From NCBI GenBank assembly GCA_033763355.1, contig JANRKT010000181.1, forward strand, positions 1 through 7,706: a stretch of DNA of 7,706 nt, written 5' to 3'. Below are positions 1-6,520 of the stretch, in pieces (position 1 is the stretch's first letter; the number at the start of each line of letters is the position of its first letter). Made by a program: the position numbers and the translations under genes. This DNA is from JANRKT01 sp033763355 (lineage in GTDB: Bacteria > Bacteroidota > Bacteroidia > Chitinophagales > Chitinophagaceae). The notes below the pieces were generated by a model that saw nothing but the letters and a program-made list of their open reading frames with translations, did no database searches and was not told the DNA's origin.

Positions 1-872
1 GTTACTCTTTTGTAGGGGTCAAGCTTGTCAACCGCTTCAATACTCAGCAGGGTTTCAAGGCTTGCAACAATTGCAAGTGTAACGGCAGTTATCCATACCG
101 TGGGGTTATTCAGGTAACTGAAATCAGGAAATGTAAAGAAAGTAAAAAATGTATCCAGGTCTTTTGCAACAGGCAGCCCCACAAGGTGCTTTTCTTCAAG
201 TGCAAATGAAGGAAATGAAGATTTAAACAGTTCATTCATTAAAACCCCTGCAATAACAACTATCAATGGCCCGGGTACCAATTGCAAAATTTTATTCTTT
301 TTAATAAAGGGAAACTCCCAGAGAATAAGCGTGGCAAGGGATACTCCGCCAATGATCATAGCCGCCGGAGTAAAGTATTGCATAGCATGAAATAAACCCG
401 AAAAAGTATTTTCATCGTTATCCTGAAAAAAAGACTCGTCTCCTGAAAAATCGTTATCATATCCTACCAGGTGCGGAAACTGCTTGAGTATAAGTATGAT
501 ACCTATGGCGGCAAGCATACCTTTAATTACTGAGTTGGGTACATAATCCCCCAGTACACCGGCTTTTAAAAAGCCCAGGATAACCTGCATGATTCCAGCC
601 AGCAAAACAGCCAGCGTAAATGCTTCAAAAACGGGCAGTTTACCGATGGCAGTTGCCACAATTACGGTTAAACCAGCAGCCGGGCCGCTGACGCTTAAAT
701 GGGAACCGCTCAAAAGGCCAACAACAATACCCCCGATGATGCCAGCAATAATACCTGAAAACAATGGCGCTTTTGACCCCAATGCAATGCCAAGACAAAG
801 CGGAATAGCTACCAGTAAAACAACAACAGATGCTGGCACATCATACCTTGCATTTTTAAGCAGGTTTTTCAT
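1..872 (-). CDS. SulP family inorganic anion permease (N-terminal part, 3' end outside window)
   Basis: This is an inner-membrane anion transporter of the SulP (SLC26-like) family, whose members move sulfate, bicarbonate or similar anions. The reading frame is open from an ATG at 872 to the window edge, giving 290 residues; the family usually exceeds 500, so the C-terminal half and any STAS domain are not visible. Residues 12-31 form a first hydrophobic segment and are followed by the family's SGPAAG signature at 62-67, just before the next membrane helix. Several more hydrophobic stretches follow, ending in the conserved ASLETLL...EAVDKLDPYKR segment (270-289). A GGAG at 876-879 lies three bases before the ATG, which supports this start. 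The next gene upstream, on the same strand, is the small protein at 941-1252, 68 bases away. The substrate cannot be told from this half. Many Bacteroidota homologues sit beside a carbonic anhydrase gene, but that side lies outside the window. Confidence 0.9.
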   Translation of the reverse strand, partial: MKNLLKNARYDVPASVVVLLVAIPLCLGIALGSKAPLFSGIIAGIIGGIVVGLLSGSHLSVSGPAAGLTVIVATAIGKLPVFEAFTLAVLLAGIMQVILGFLKAGVLGDYVPNSVIKGMLAAIGIILILKQFPHLVGYDNDFSGDESFFQDNDENTFSGLFHAMQYFTPAAMIIGGVSLATLILWEFPFIKKNKILQLVPGPLIVVIAGVLMNELFKSSFPSFALEEKHLVGLPVAKDLDTFFTFFTFPDFSYLNNPTVWITAVTLAIVASLETLLSIEAVDKLDPYKRV

Positions 873-912
873 ATACTCCAATTTTAAAGTTCGAAGAAAG
901 GGGACACATTAA

Positions 913-926
913 CGATAATCTTATCG
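913..926. repeat. 14-bp palindrome in the spacer before the SulP gene
   Basis: CGATAA and TTATCG arms (6 bp each, perfect) flank a two-base centre. One further G-T wobble and an outer A-T pair extend the symmetry if read as RNA on the minus strand. It lies 41 bases upstream of the SulP start and 15 bases after the stop of the small gene. The short centre fits a dimeric regulator site better than a hairpin loop, and there is no T run after it, so a terminator is unlikely. A chance match is possible. Confidence 0.3.
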
Positions 927-940
927 CTGGCAAGACAGCA

Positions 941-1252
941 TTACGCTACACAATTGGGAGGGGGAGTATTAATATCATCTGAATGCCGGGATGTATATTT
1001 TTCAGAATGAGATGAAACAGTGCAGTAAAAACAGGAAGCCGGGTGGTACTGAAAGAAGTTTTCAGGGTAGTATTCAAAATTTTTTGAGGGGTCAAAGTTT
1101 TTTGAAGCCTGGTTTCCGCCATCGCAGGCGCCATGCGGAATTTCTTCAGTAAACTGGTTCTGATAAAGAAAAGACCCCACCTGCATGACAGGCGCAAACA
1201 GCAGTGAAAATACAAGTATAAAAAATAAAGCAGTAAATCTTTTCAATATCAT
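941..1252 (-). CDS. Small secreted or membrane-anchored protein with four cysteines, unknown function
   Basis: I do not recognise this 103-residue protein. It begins with a short basic stretch (K4, R5) and a hydrophobic segment at about residues 6-23, consistent with a signal peptide or a single membrane anchor. The remainder is polar and rich in Asn, Ser, Tyr and Phe, with cysteines at 43, 74, 77 and 101; C74 and C77 form a CxxC pair, and the tail reads NTPPPNC. Metal binding or disulfides outside the cytoplasm are possible but unproven. The frame can be extended upstream to a TTG at 1315 (124 residues). I prefer the ATG at 1252 because it places the basic-plus-hydrophobic segment at the very N-terminus and lies directly after a good promoter match. 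It sits between fabG (108 bases upstream) and the SulP gene, on the same strand. It could be spurious, but the signal-like N-terminus argues for a real gene. Confidence 0.55.
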   Translation of the reverse strand: MILKRFTALFFILVFSLLFAPVMQVGSFLYQNQFTEEIPHGACDGGNQASKNFDPSKNFEYYPENFFQYHPASCFYCTVSSHSEKYTSRHSDDINTPPPNCVA

Positions 1253-1258
1253 GAATTG

Positions 1259-1291
1259 CAAAACTAATTCCGGCGGGTTATAGATAGCAAA
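1259..1291 (-). promoter_or_regulatory. Bacteroidota-type promoter for the small cysteine-containing protein
   Basis: On the minus strand, TTTG (1288-1291) is followed after 21 bases by TAGTTTTG (1259-1266), a full match to the Bacteroidota -33/-7 consensus TTTG...TAnnTTTG. The ATG of the small gene starts at 1252, six bases beyond the -7 box, so transcription would begin at or just before the start codon. This implies a leaderless or nearly leaderless message. It suggests the small gene, perhaps with the SulP gene, is transcribed separately from the fabG operon. Confidence 0.5.
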
Positions 1292-1304
1292 TGAAATTGT
1301 TAAG

Positions 1305-1328
1305 TTTTTTAACAAGTTTGTTAAAAAA
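1305..1328. repeat. Perfect AT-rich palindrome between fabG and the small gene
   Basis: Two 11-base arms (TTTTTTAACAA and TTGTTAAAAAA) flank a GT centre. The site lies 32 bases past the fabG stop and 14 bases upstream of the -33 box of the small gene's promoter. As an RNA hairpin, the stem would be mostly A-U pairs with a very tight loop, so it would be a weak bidirectional terminator at best. Its position just upstream of a promoter also fits an operator. Confidence 0.45.
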
Positions 1329-1360
1329 ATGTTGGGTATAACCGGAAATTTTTCAAACGA

Positions 1361-2116
1361 TCAAATATTCAGTCCCCCGCAAACGCTTATAACCTGCCCG
1401 GTAATGTAATTGCCCCAGTCGCTTGCAAGGAACAATGCGGTATGGGCAATATCTTCTGCAGATGCAAAACGGCCCAAAGGGATACCCGCTTTGTACTTTT
1501 CTGCACCCTCCCCTTCTTTTAAATAACTTGTCATGTCAGTTTCTACAAAACCTGGTGCAATGGCATTGCACCTGATGTTGCGGCTCCCCAATTCTTTGGC
1601 TACGCTTTTGGTAAAACCAATAATTCCTGCCTTGGATGCGGCATAACTGCTCTGCCCGGCATTGCCCGTTTCTCCAATAATAGAACTCATATTGATGATG
1701 CTGCCGTTTTTGGCTTTCATCATGGGGCGGATGACCTGTTTGGTCATGTAAAAAACGCTGTTGAGGTTTACTTTAATCACATCATCCCATTGTTCAGGCG
1801 ATAAACGGAGCAGTAAATTGTCTTTTGAAATACCGGCATTGTTTACACAAACATCTACAGCGCCAAATTCTTTCAGCACATCATTTACAAATGCTTCGCA
1901 TTGGGCAAAATCGCCTGCATTGCTTTTATATGCTCTGGCTTTTACTCCTGAGGCTTTTAGCTTTTCTTCCAGTGCTTTTGCTTTTTCAGCGCTGTTGTCG
2001 CTTACATAAGTAAAAGCAACATGTGCCCCGTGTGCTGCAAATTTTAATGCAATGGCTTCGCCTATGCCGCGGGCAGCGCCGGTTATAATAGCCACTTTAT
2101 TTTCAAGCAGTTTCAT
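1361..2116 (-). CDS. fabG: 3-oxoacyl-ACP reductase (FabG-type short-chain dehydrogenase)
   Basis: This cytoplasmic enzyme is expected to use NADPH to reduce 3-oxoacyl-ACP to 3-hydroxyacyl-ACP in fatty acid elongation. The 251-residue length is normal for FabG. The Rossmann cofactor motif TGAARGIG is at residues 12-19 and NNAG at 92-95. The catalytic set is complete: N117, S145, Y158 and K162, with the same 13-residue Ser-Tyr spacing as E. coli FabG. The C-terminal ITGQVISVCGG segment is typical of the family. The ATG at 2116 starts seven bases after the stop of the DUF3667 gene, so the two are almost certainly co-transcribed. Many SDR enzymes share these motifs, so the precise substrate is less certain than the family. 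Its setting behind a GH3 gene, rather than among other fab genes, leaves open that it is a second, specialised reductase. No canonical ribosome binding site is visible. Confidence 0.9.
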   Translation of the reverse strand: MKLLENKVAIITGAARGIGEAIALKFAAHGAHVAFTYVSDNSAEKAKALEEKLKASGVKARAYKSNAGDFAQCEAFVNDVLKEFGAVDVCVNNAGISKDNLLLRLSPEQWDDVIKVNLNSVFYMTKQVIRPMMKAKNGSIINMSSIIGETGNAGQSSYAASKAGIIGFTKSVAKELGSRNIRCNAIAPGFVETDMTSYLKEGEGAEKYKAGIPLGRFASAEDIAHTALFLASDWGNYITGQVISVCGGLNI

Positions 2117-2123
2117 GATTAGT

Positions 2124-2966
2124 TTATATAAAAAACATTACAACAGAAAGCAATATTATTCTGTATATGACAAAAACAATAAGTATGTAAAGCACCAAAT
2201 ATATAACAGTTTTTAAAAGCGCCTTAAGTTTAGTCTCTTTGTAAAAACGGGTAAAGGCAAATGTGCAAAAAACGCCATTGGCCAGCCCGGCGACAGGCAT
2301 GGTAATGTCATCCCCGATGATAAACCCTCCTTTCATTGTAAAGAGCCCGGCAATTAATAAATACACATTAATAAAAAACGGAATGATAAAAAAACTAAAG
2401 TAGAGGTAGAAGGTATTAAGCTCTGCTGCCAGGGTAAGATGGTCGAAATAGTATTTTTTCTTTCCGGGATACAGCAGAACCAATACAAGGGCAGAAAGCG
2501 GTATAATAACAAGCAACAACACTTTGGCAAACTTGGGAGATTTGGCATCAAACCTTACAGCGAGCTCATTAAAAGAGATTTTTTTGTTTTTGATTTTATT
2601 TTCAACCAGCATACTGGCATAAGGCTTGTATGGTTCCCGCAGATGAAATTTTAACGGCATGTTTAAACCCTGGAAATAAGGAAAGAGCAGGTAAAGTACG
2701 ACGCCAATCAGAAACATATTCAACGGCTTAAAATATTTTTTGCGGATGCCGCTGGTTATTTCTGATGAAATGAACCCCGGGTTTGTAAAAAGCAGTCTGA
2801 TGCTCTTCAGGAATTTGCCGTCCACATGTGTGAGGAAGTGAAATGATTCTTCAAAAAAATGCCTCATGGATTTATCGTGATCACGATACACTTTCTCTCC
2901 GCACTCATTGCAGAATTTACCGGTAAAAGTATTTCCGCAGCTTTTGCAAGTAAGTAATTCCGGCAT
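2124..2966 (-). CDS. DUF3667 family membrane protein with N-terminal zinc ribbon
   Basis: This is a 280-residue integral membrane protein of unknown function, assigned to DUF3667 by its overall pattern. It opens with a short zinc-ribbon-like element, C7-x2-C10 and C19-x2-C22. Next comes a conserved stretch (THVDGKFLKS, then LLFTNPG, then KYFKPLN at residues 46-83) that leads into the first membrane segment. Hydrophobic segments lie near residues 82-98, 148-166, 186-209, 221-239 and 252-279, giving about five membrane spans. A soluble loop of about 50 residues separates the first two. The family is common in Bacteroidota and has no known reaction that I can name. Its ATG is ten bases after the GH3 stop and its stop is seven bases before fabG, so it is the middle gene of a probable three-gene operon. 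It may act as a partner or membrane anchor for its neighbours, but this is inference from spacing only. Confidence 0.85.
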   Translation of the reverse strand: MPELLTCKSCGNTFTGKFCNECGEKVYRDHDKSMRHFFEESFHFLTHVDGKFLKSIRLLFTNPGFISSEITSGIRKKYFKPLNMFLIGVVLYLLFPYFQGLNMPLKFHLREPYKPYASMLVENKIKNKKISFNELAVRFDAKSPKFAKVLLLVIIPLSALVLVLLYPGKKKYYFDHLTLAAELNTFYLYFSFFIIPFFINVYLLIAGLFTMKGGFIIGDDITMPVAGLANGVFCTFAFTRFYKETKLKALLKTVIYLVLYILIVFVIYRIILLSVVMFFI

Positions 2967-2976
2967 GTAAAAACGG

Positions 2977-4485
2977 TTAGTGGGTTATTGCAAGAATCTC
3001 CTCCACATATTTCCTGTCGTTACTCAGCCTCGGCACCTTATGCTGCCCGCCAAGTTTTCCTTTGCTCTTCAGCCATTCGCTGAACACGCCTTTATTTAAT
3101 GCTTTTATCAATGGCATGCGCAAAGCAATATCTTTATGGCGCTTGGCTTCGTAATCAGAATTGAGTTGTTTGAGCCCATGATCCAGTTCGTAGGCAAAGT
3201 GCTCCATGTTATCCGGATCTTTTTCAAATTCAATCAGCCATTCATGCGCCCCGTTGTTGTTGTCGCTGAAATAAACAGGTGCGGCGGTGTAATCATTCAC
3301 CACGGCACCAGTCTGTCTGCATGCCATGGCAATGGCTTTATCGGTATTGTCAACAATCACTTCTTCGCCAAATGCATTGATGTAATGCTTCAGCCGGCCG
3401 CTTACTTTTATGCGGAAAGGGAATACCGAAGTAAACTGGATGGTATCCCCGATCAGGTACCTCCATAAACCGCCATTGGTACTGATGACCAGCGCATAGT
3501 TTTTTCCCGGCTCAACTTTGTTAAGCCCGATGGTTTGAGGGTCTTTTTTTCCGTATTCTTCAACCGGCATAAATTCCATAAAAACACCATGGTCTGTAAA
3601 CAGCAACATGCCATCGCCGGAAGGGATATCCTGTGCAGCAAAAAAACCTTCGCTGGCATTGTACATTTCAAGGTAATGTACCTGTTTGCCTGTTAACTGA
3701 ATGAATTGCTCTTTGTATGGCGTAAAGGAAACGCCGCCGTGCATATACAGTTCAAGACTCGGCCACACTTCGCCAATATTTGCTTTGCCGGTTATTTCCA
3801 GTATGCGTTTCATTAAAACAAGCGTCCATGTAGGTACGCCGGATATGGAAGTAACATTTTCTCCGATGGTATTTTTTGCCAGTTTTTCAATCTTGCTTTC
3901 CCATTCATCCATCAGGGCAATACTTAAGTCAGGTGTACGTATCCAGTTGCCCCATCTGGGGGAGTTTTGCAGCAATACTGCGCTCAGGTCGCCATAATGA
4001 GCCTCATTATTTACCGGGTGAATGGTATGGCTGCCACCGATAACGAGGCCTTTGCCGGTTAAAAGATCAGAGTCTGGATTGAAATTGTAATATAAAGTAA
4101 GGATGTCTTTTGCCGCTTTATAGTGACAGTCTTCAAGGCTTTCATCGCTGATGGGGATGAACTTGCTTTTATCGCTGGTGGTGCCGCTGCTTTTGGCAAA
4201 CCAGTTAACGGGGGTATTCCACAGCACATTCTGCTCCCCATCCATAATGCGCTGGATATAGGGTTTTATATCATCGTATTCATGTATAGGAACGGTTTGC
4301 TTGAAAGACCGGATATTAAAGAGTTTGGAAAAATCGTATTTGCGGCCAAACTCTGTGTATTGGGCGGAAGTAACCAGGTCCTGCAATACTTCACGCTGCG
4401 CATCTATGGGATGTTTCATCCATCCTTCAATACGCCAGAGCCTCATACGGGCAAGCGATGATATGGCAGGGCTGAGGAGCTTCAT
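2977..4485 (-). CDS. GH3-family acyl-adenylating enzyme (GH3 auxin-responsive promoter family protein)
   Basis: This is a complete 502-residue cytoplasmic member of the GH3 family, in the wider ANL adenylate-forming superfamily. Plant members activate a carboxylic acid with ATP and join it to an amino acid; the substrates of the bacterial members are not known to me. The three nucleotide-binding motifs are visible: SSGTT with following K residues at 99-108, YNASEGFFA at 275-283 and YLIGDTIQF at 343-351, where D347 should contact the ribose. The SGRLKHYINAFGEEV-like hinge follows and leads into the C-terminal cap domain. The ATG at 4485 gives the usual family N-terminus, with a hydrophobic-basic helix followed by NPI-like HPID at 25-28. 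It is the first gene of a close-packed run with the DUF3667 gene and fabG, and lies 80 bases downstream of lptB on the same strand. The name refers to plant homologues and does not imply auxin metabolism. Confidence 0.9.
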   Translation of the reverse strand: MKLLSPAISSLARMRLWRIEGWMKHPIDAQREVLQDLVTSAQYTEFGRKYDFSKLFNIRSFKQTVPIHEYDDIKPYIQRIMDGEQNVLWNTPVNWFAKSSGTTSDKSKFIPISDESLEDCHYKAAKDILTLYYNFNPDSDLLTGKGLVIGGSHTIHPVNNEAHYGDLSAVLLQNSPRWGNWIRTPDLSIALMDEWESKIEKLAKNTIGENVTSISGVPTWTLVLMKRILEITGKANIGEVWPSLELYMHGGVSFTPYKEQFIQLTGKQVHYLEMYNASEGFFAAQDIPSGDGMLLFTDHGVFMEFMPVEEYGKKDPQTIGLNKVEPGKNYALVISTNGGLWRYLIGDTIQFTSVFPFRIKVSGRLKHYINAFGEEVIVDNTDKAIAMACRQTGAVVNDYTAAPVYFSDNNNGAHEWLIEFEKDPDNMEHFAYELDHGLKQLNSDYEAKRHKDIALRMPLIKALNKGVFSEWLKSKGKLGGQHKVPRLSNDRKYVEEILAITH

Positions 4486-4565
4486 ACAATGGCAAAATAA
4501 GCAATCCGCTGAAATAACCGAATTACATTAAACGAAGATTAAAAAAGGAATAAATAATAATAATA
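4486..4565 (-). other. Short AT-rich spacer between lptB and the GH3 gene
   Basis: This 80-base spacer contains an AT-rich stretch just after lptB. On the minus strand there is a partial -7 box, TTATTTTG, about ten bases before the GH3 ATG, but no TTTG at 19-23 bases upstream of it. There is no hairpin followed by a T run. It is unclear whether the GH3 operon has its own promoter here or is read through from lptB. Confidence 0.3.
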
Positions 4566-5351
4566 TTAAGAAGCAGTGTCATTCATGGTTTCTGTCCTCG
4601 CTTCCTCATGCAGGTAATCTTTGCGTTTCAGTTCAAAATTGCGGCCGAGGTAAAGCCTTCTTACCTGCTCATCTTTTGCCAGCTCTTCAGCAGTGCCATG
4701 CTTGAATATTTTTCCTTCAATCAGAAGATAGGCCCTGTCGCAGATGGAGAGGGTTTCATTTACATTGTGATCAGTAATAAGGATGCCGATATTCTTATAC
4801 TTTAATCTTGCCACAACTGTTTGAATGTCCTCTACAGCAATGGGGTCAACACCGGCAAAGGGCTCATCCAGTAATATAAACTTAGGGTCCACCGCCAGTG
4901 CCCTTGCAATTTCTGTTCTTCTTCTTTCGCCGCCACTGAGCGAATCGCCGTTGTTTTTTCTTACATGTGTCAGCCGGAATTCATTCAGCAGCTCTTCCAG
5001 TCTTTGTTTTTGCTGCTGTTTACTGATGTTTGTCATTTCCAGCACAGCACTGATGTTGTCTTCCACACTCAGTTTGCGGAATACAGATGCTTCCTGCGGC
5101 AGGTAACCAATGCCCATCTGCGCCCTTTTGTACATGGGCAGGCCTGTTATGTTTTCGTCATTCAGGAAAACTTCCCCTTCGTCAGGTTTGATTAAACCAA
5201 CGACCATATAAAAAGTGGTGGTTTTACCCGCCCCGTTCGGGCCGAGGAGCCCCACTATTTCCCCCTGCTTTACTTCAACCGAAACATGGTTTACCACGGT
5301 ACGGTTGCGGTAGCGTTTTACAAGGTCTTTGGTATGTATGGTTAATGTCAA
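4566..5351 (-). CDS. lptB: LPS export ABC transporter ATP-binding protein LptB (TTG start)
   Basis: LptB is the cytoplasmic ATPase that, with the LptF/LptG membrane pair, pulls lipopolysaccharide out of the inner membrane towards the outer membrane. With a start at the TTG at 5351 the protein has 261 residues, against about 241 in E. coli. The nucleotide-binding elements are intact: Walker A GPNGAGKTT at 37-45, Q-loop Q86 in YLPQE, signature LSGGE at 138-142, Walker B with D162 and E163, and switch H194. A charged tail of about 30 residues after YLGRNFEL is longer than in E. coli. The frame extends to an ATG at 5564, but that would add 71 residues unlike the family and overlap metF on the other strand. 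No ATG exists between there and Walker A, and the TTG yields an MTLTIHTKDLVK start close to where homologues begin. A second TTG at 5378 is a less likely choice. Confidence 0.9.
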   Translation of the reverse strand: MTLTIHTKDLVKRYRNRTVVNHVSVEVKQGEIVGLLGPNGAGKTTTFYMVVGLIKPDEGEVFLNDENITGLPMYKRAQMGIGYLPQEASVFRKLSVEDNISAVLEMTNISKQQQKQRLEELLNEFRLTHVRKNNGDSLSGGERRRTEIARALAVDPKFILLDEPFAGVDPIAVEDIQTVVARLKYKNIGILITDHNVNETLSICDRAYLLIEGKIFKHGTAEELAKDEQVRRLYLGRNFELKRKDYLHEEARTETMNDTAS

Positions 5352-5409
5352 TGCAGGTGAAATTATCAGTAAATGCAAGAATCGGTTGCAACGGCCGTTT
5401 ATAAAGGGG

Positions 5410-5417
5410 CAAAAATA
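5410..5417 (-). promoter_or_regulatory. Candidate -7 box for lptB
   Basis: On the minus strand TATTTTTG matches the Bacteroidota -7 consensus TAnnTTTG exactly. It lies about 60 bases upstream of the proposed TTG start of lptB, so transcription would start near 5404 and give a leader of roughly 50 bases. No TTTG is present at the expected -33 distance, so the call rests on one box only. If correct, it rules out the long ATG start at 5564 because that codon would not be in the message. Confidence 0.35.
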
Positions 5418-5463
5418 AGGAAGTTGCCGCTGCTGCCGGGCTTTTAAAATGGTCTTTAACAGA

Positions 5464-5495
5464 TTTGCAATAACGCAGATTGTTAACTTATTTTG
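5464..5495 (+). promoter_or_regulatory. Bacteroidota-type promoter for metF
   Basis: TTTG at 5464-5467 and TTATTTTG at 5488-5495 are separated by 20 bases, matching the -33/-7 pattern TTTG...TAnnTTTG with one mismatch in the -7 box. Transcription would start near 5500, giving a leader of about 26 bases before the metF ATG at 5527. This fits that ATG better than the upstream one at 5449, which lies before the promoter. Confidence 0.5.
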
Positions 5496-5526
5496 CAGCT
5501 TAATAAAAATAACAAGCCATAAACGG

Positions 5527-6480
5527 ATGAAAGTAACAGACCACATCAAACAGGCAAGGGGCACATTGATTTCTTTTGAGATATTACCACCGCTGAAGGG
5601 AAAGAATATCAGTTCTATTTACGACCACCTTGACCCCCTGATGGAATTCAAACCTTCCTATATAAATGTTACCTATCACCGCAGCGAACATGTTTTCAAG
5701 AAAAAGGCCGACGGCACATTTGAAAAAGTGGAAGTAAGAAAAAGGCCCGGTACAGTAGGCATTTGCGCTGCCATCATGAACCATTATAATATTGATGCGG
5801 TGCCCCATATCATCTGCGGCGGTTTTACCAAAAGGGAAACCGAGGATGCGCTGATTGACCTGAACTTCCTTGGCATAGACAATGTGCTGGTGCTGCGCGG
5901 CGATGCTGCCAAAAATGAAACTTATTTTGAACCCGATCCCGAAGGGCATAAATATTCTATTGATTTAATGAGGCAGGTAGTGGAGCTGAACAACGGTATT
6001 TACCTTGAAGAAGACATCCGCAATGGTTTCCGTACGGATTTCTGTATCGGCGTGGCTGGCTATCCTGAAAAACATTTCGAATCACCAAACCTGCAAACTG
6101 ATATGAACCACCTTAAGGCAAAAGTGGATGCAGGGGCGGAGTACATCGTAACCCAGATGTTTTTTGATAACCAGAAATATTTTGCATTTGTAAAAAACTG
6201 CCGTGAAGCGGGAATTGAAATTCCCATCATACCGGGATTAAAGCCCCTTACCAGTAAAAAGCAACTGAGTGTTGTGCCAAGAACTTTTCATGTTGACATA
6301 CCTACGGAACTCAGTACTGAAATATTAAAATGCAAAACCGATGAAGAAGTGGAACAGGTGGGTACTGAATGGCTGCTTTCACAATCCCGTGAACTGAAAC
6401 AGGCCGGGGTGCCGGTATTGCATTATTACACACTGGGCAAGCCGAGGGTGATATTTAATGCAGTGAAAGAGATTGTGTAA
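5527..6480 (+). CDS. metF: Methylenetetrahydrofolate reductase
   Basis: MetF is a cytoplasmic flavoprotein that reduces 5,10-methylenetetrahydrofolate to 5-methyltetrahydrofolate, the methyl donor for methionine synthesis. The chosen ATG gives 317 residues, close to the single-domain bacterial length, with a (beta/alpha)8 barrel expected. Visible signatures are SFEILPP at 16-22, where E18 corresponds to the catalytic glutamate of E. coli MetF (E28), then VPHIICGG at 92-99 and VLRGD at 122-126 in the FAD and folate site. After strand VTY (48-50) the protein carries HRSEHVFKKKADG in place of the glycine-rich loop of E. coli MetF, a subfamily trait I associate with Bacteroidota. The ATG at 5449 would add 26 residues, but it lies upstream of the likely promoter and gives a non-homologous extension. 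The gene is divergent from lptB and convergent with lysS. No folate- or SAM-responsive leader is apparent, since the leader is very short. Confidence 0.93.
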   Translation: MKVTDHIKQARGTLISFEILPPLKGKNISSIYDHLDPLMEFKPSYINVTYHRSEHVFKKKADGTFEKVEVRKRPGTVGICAAIMNHYNIDAVPHIICGGFTKRETEDALIDLNFLGIDNVLVLRGDAAKNETYFEPDPEGHKYSIDLMRQVVELNNGIYLEEDIRNGFRTDFCIGVAGYPEKHFESPNLQTDMNHLKAKVDAGAEYIVTQMFFDNQKYFAFVKNCREAGIEIPIIPGLKPLTSKKQLSVVPRTFHVDIPTELSTEILKCKTDEEVEQVGTEWLLSQSRELKQAGVPVLHYYTLGKPRVIFNAVKEIV

Positions 6481-6520
6481 AACAAATGGAATAAGAGAGT
6501 TTCATCACATTCTTTACAAC
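6481..6520. other. Short spacer between convergent metF and lysS
   Basis: Forty bases separate the two stop codons. I see no GC-rich hairpin followed by a T run in either direction, so any terminator here is weak, factor-dependent, or lies within a coding end. Confidence 0.35.

Noticed and set aside
589..912. Plus-strand open frame of 107 codons
   Set aside because: It is antisense to the clear SulP coding sequence and has no recognisable domain, so it is a shadow frame.
946..1215. Alternative minus-strand frame of 89 codons overlapping the small gene
   Set aside because: The frame at 941-1252 starts with a better signal-like segment and directly follows the promoter; this one lacks both.
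3136..3468. Plus-strand open frame of 110 codons inside the GH3 gene
   Set aside because: Antisense shadow of the GH3 C-terminal domain, with no start signal or recognisable motif.
4488..4520. Possible promoter directly before the GH3 gene
   Set aside because: The -7 box has a mismatch and no TTTG lies at a proper distance upstream.
5390..5399. Palindrome AACGGCCGTT in the lptB leader
   Set aside because: Only ten bases, too short to separate from chance without conservation data.
5352..5564. Hydrophobic N-terminal extension of LptB as a membrane anchor
   Set aside because: It would overlap metF, lies upstream of the likely lptB -7 box, and LptB proteins are not known to carry such a segment.
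5584..5949. Minus-strand open frame of 121 codons inside metF
   Set aside because: It is antisense to strongly conserved MetF coding sequence and has no family features.
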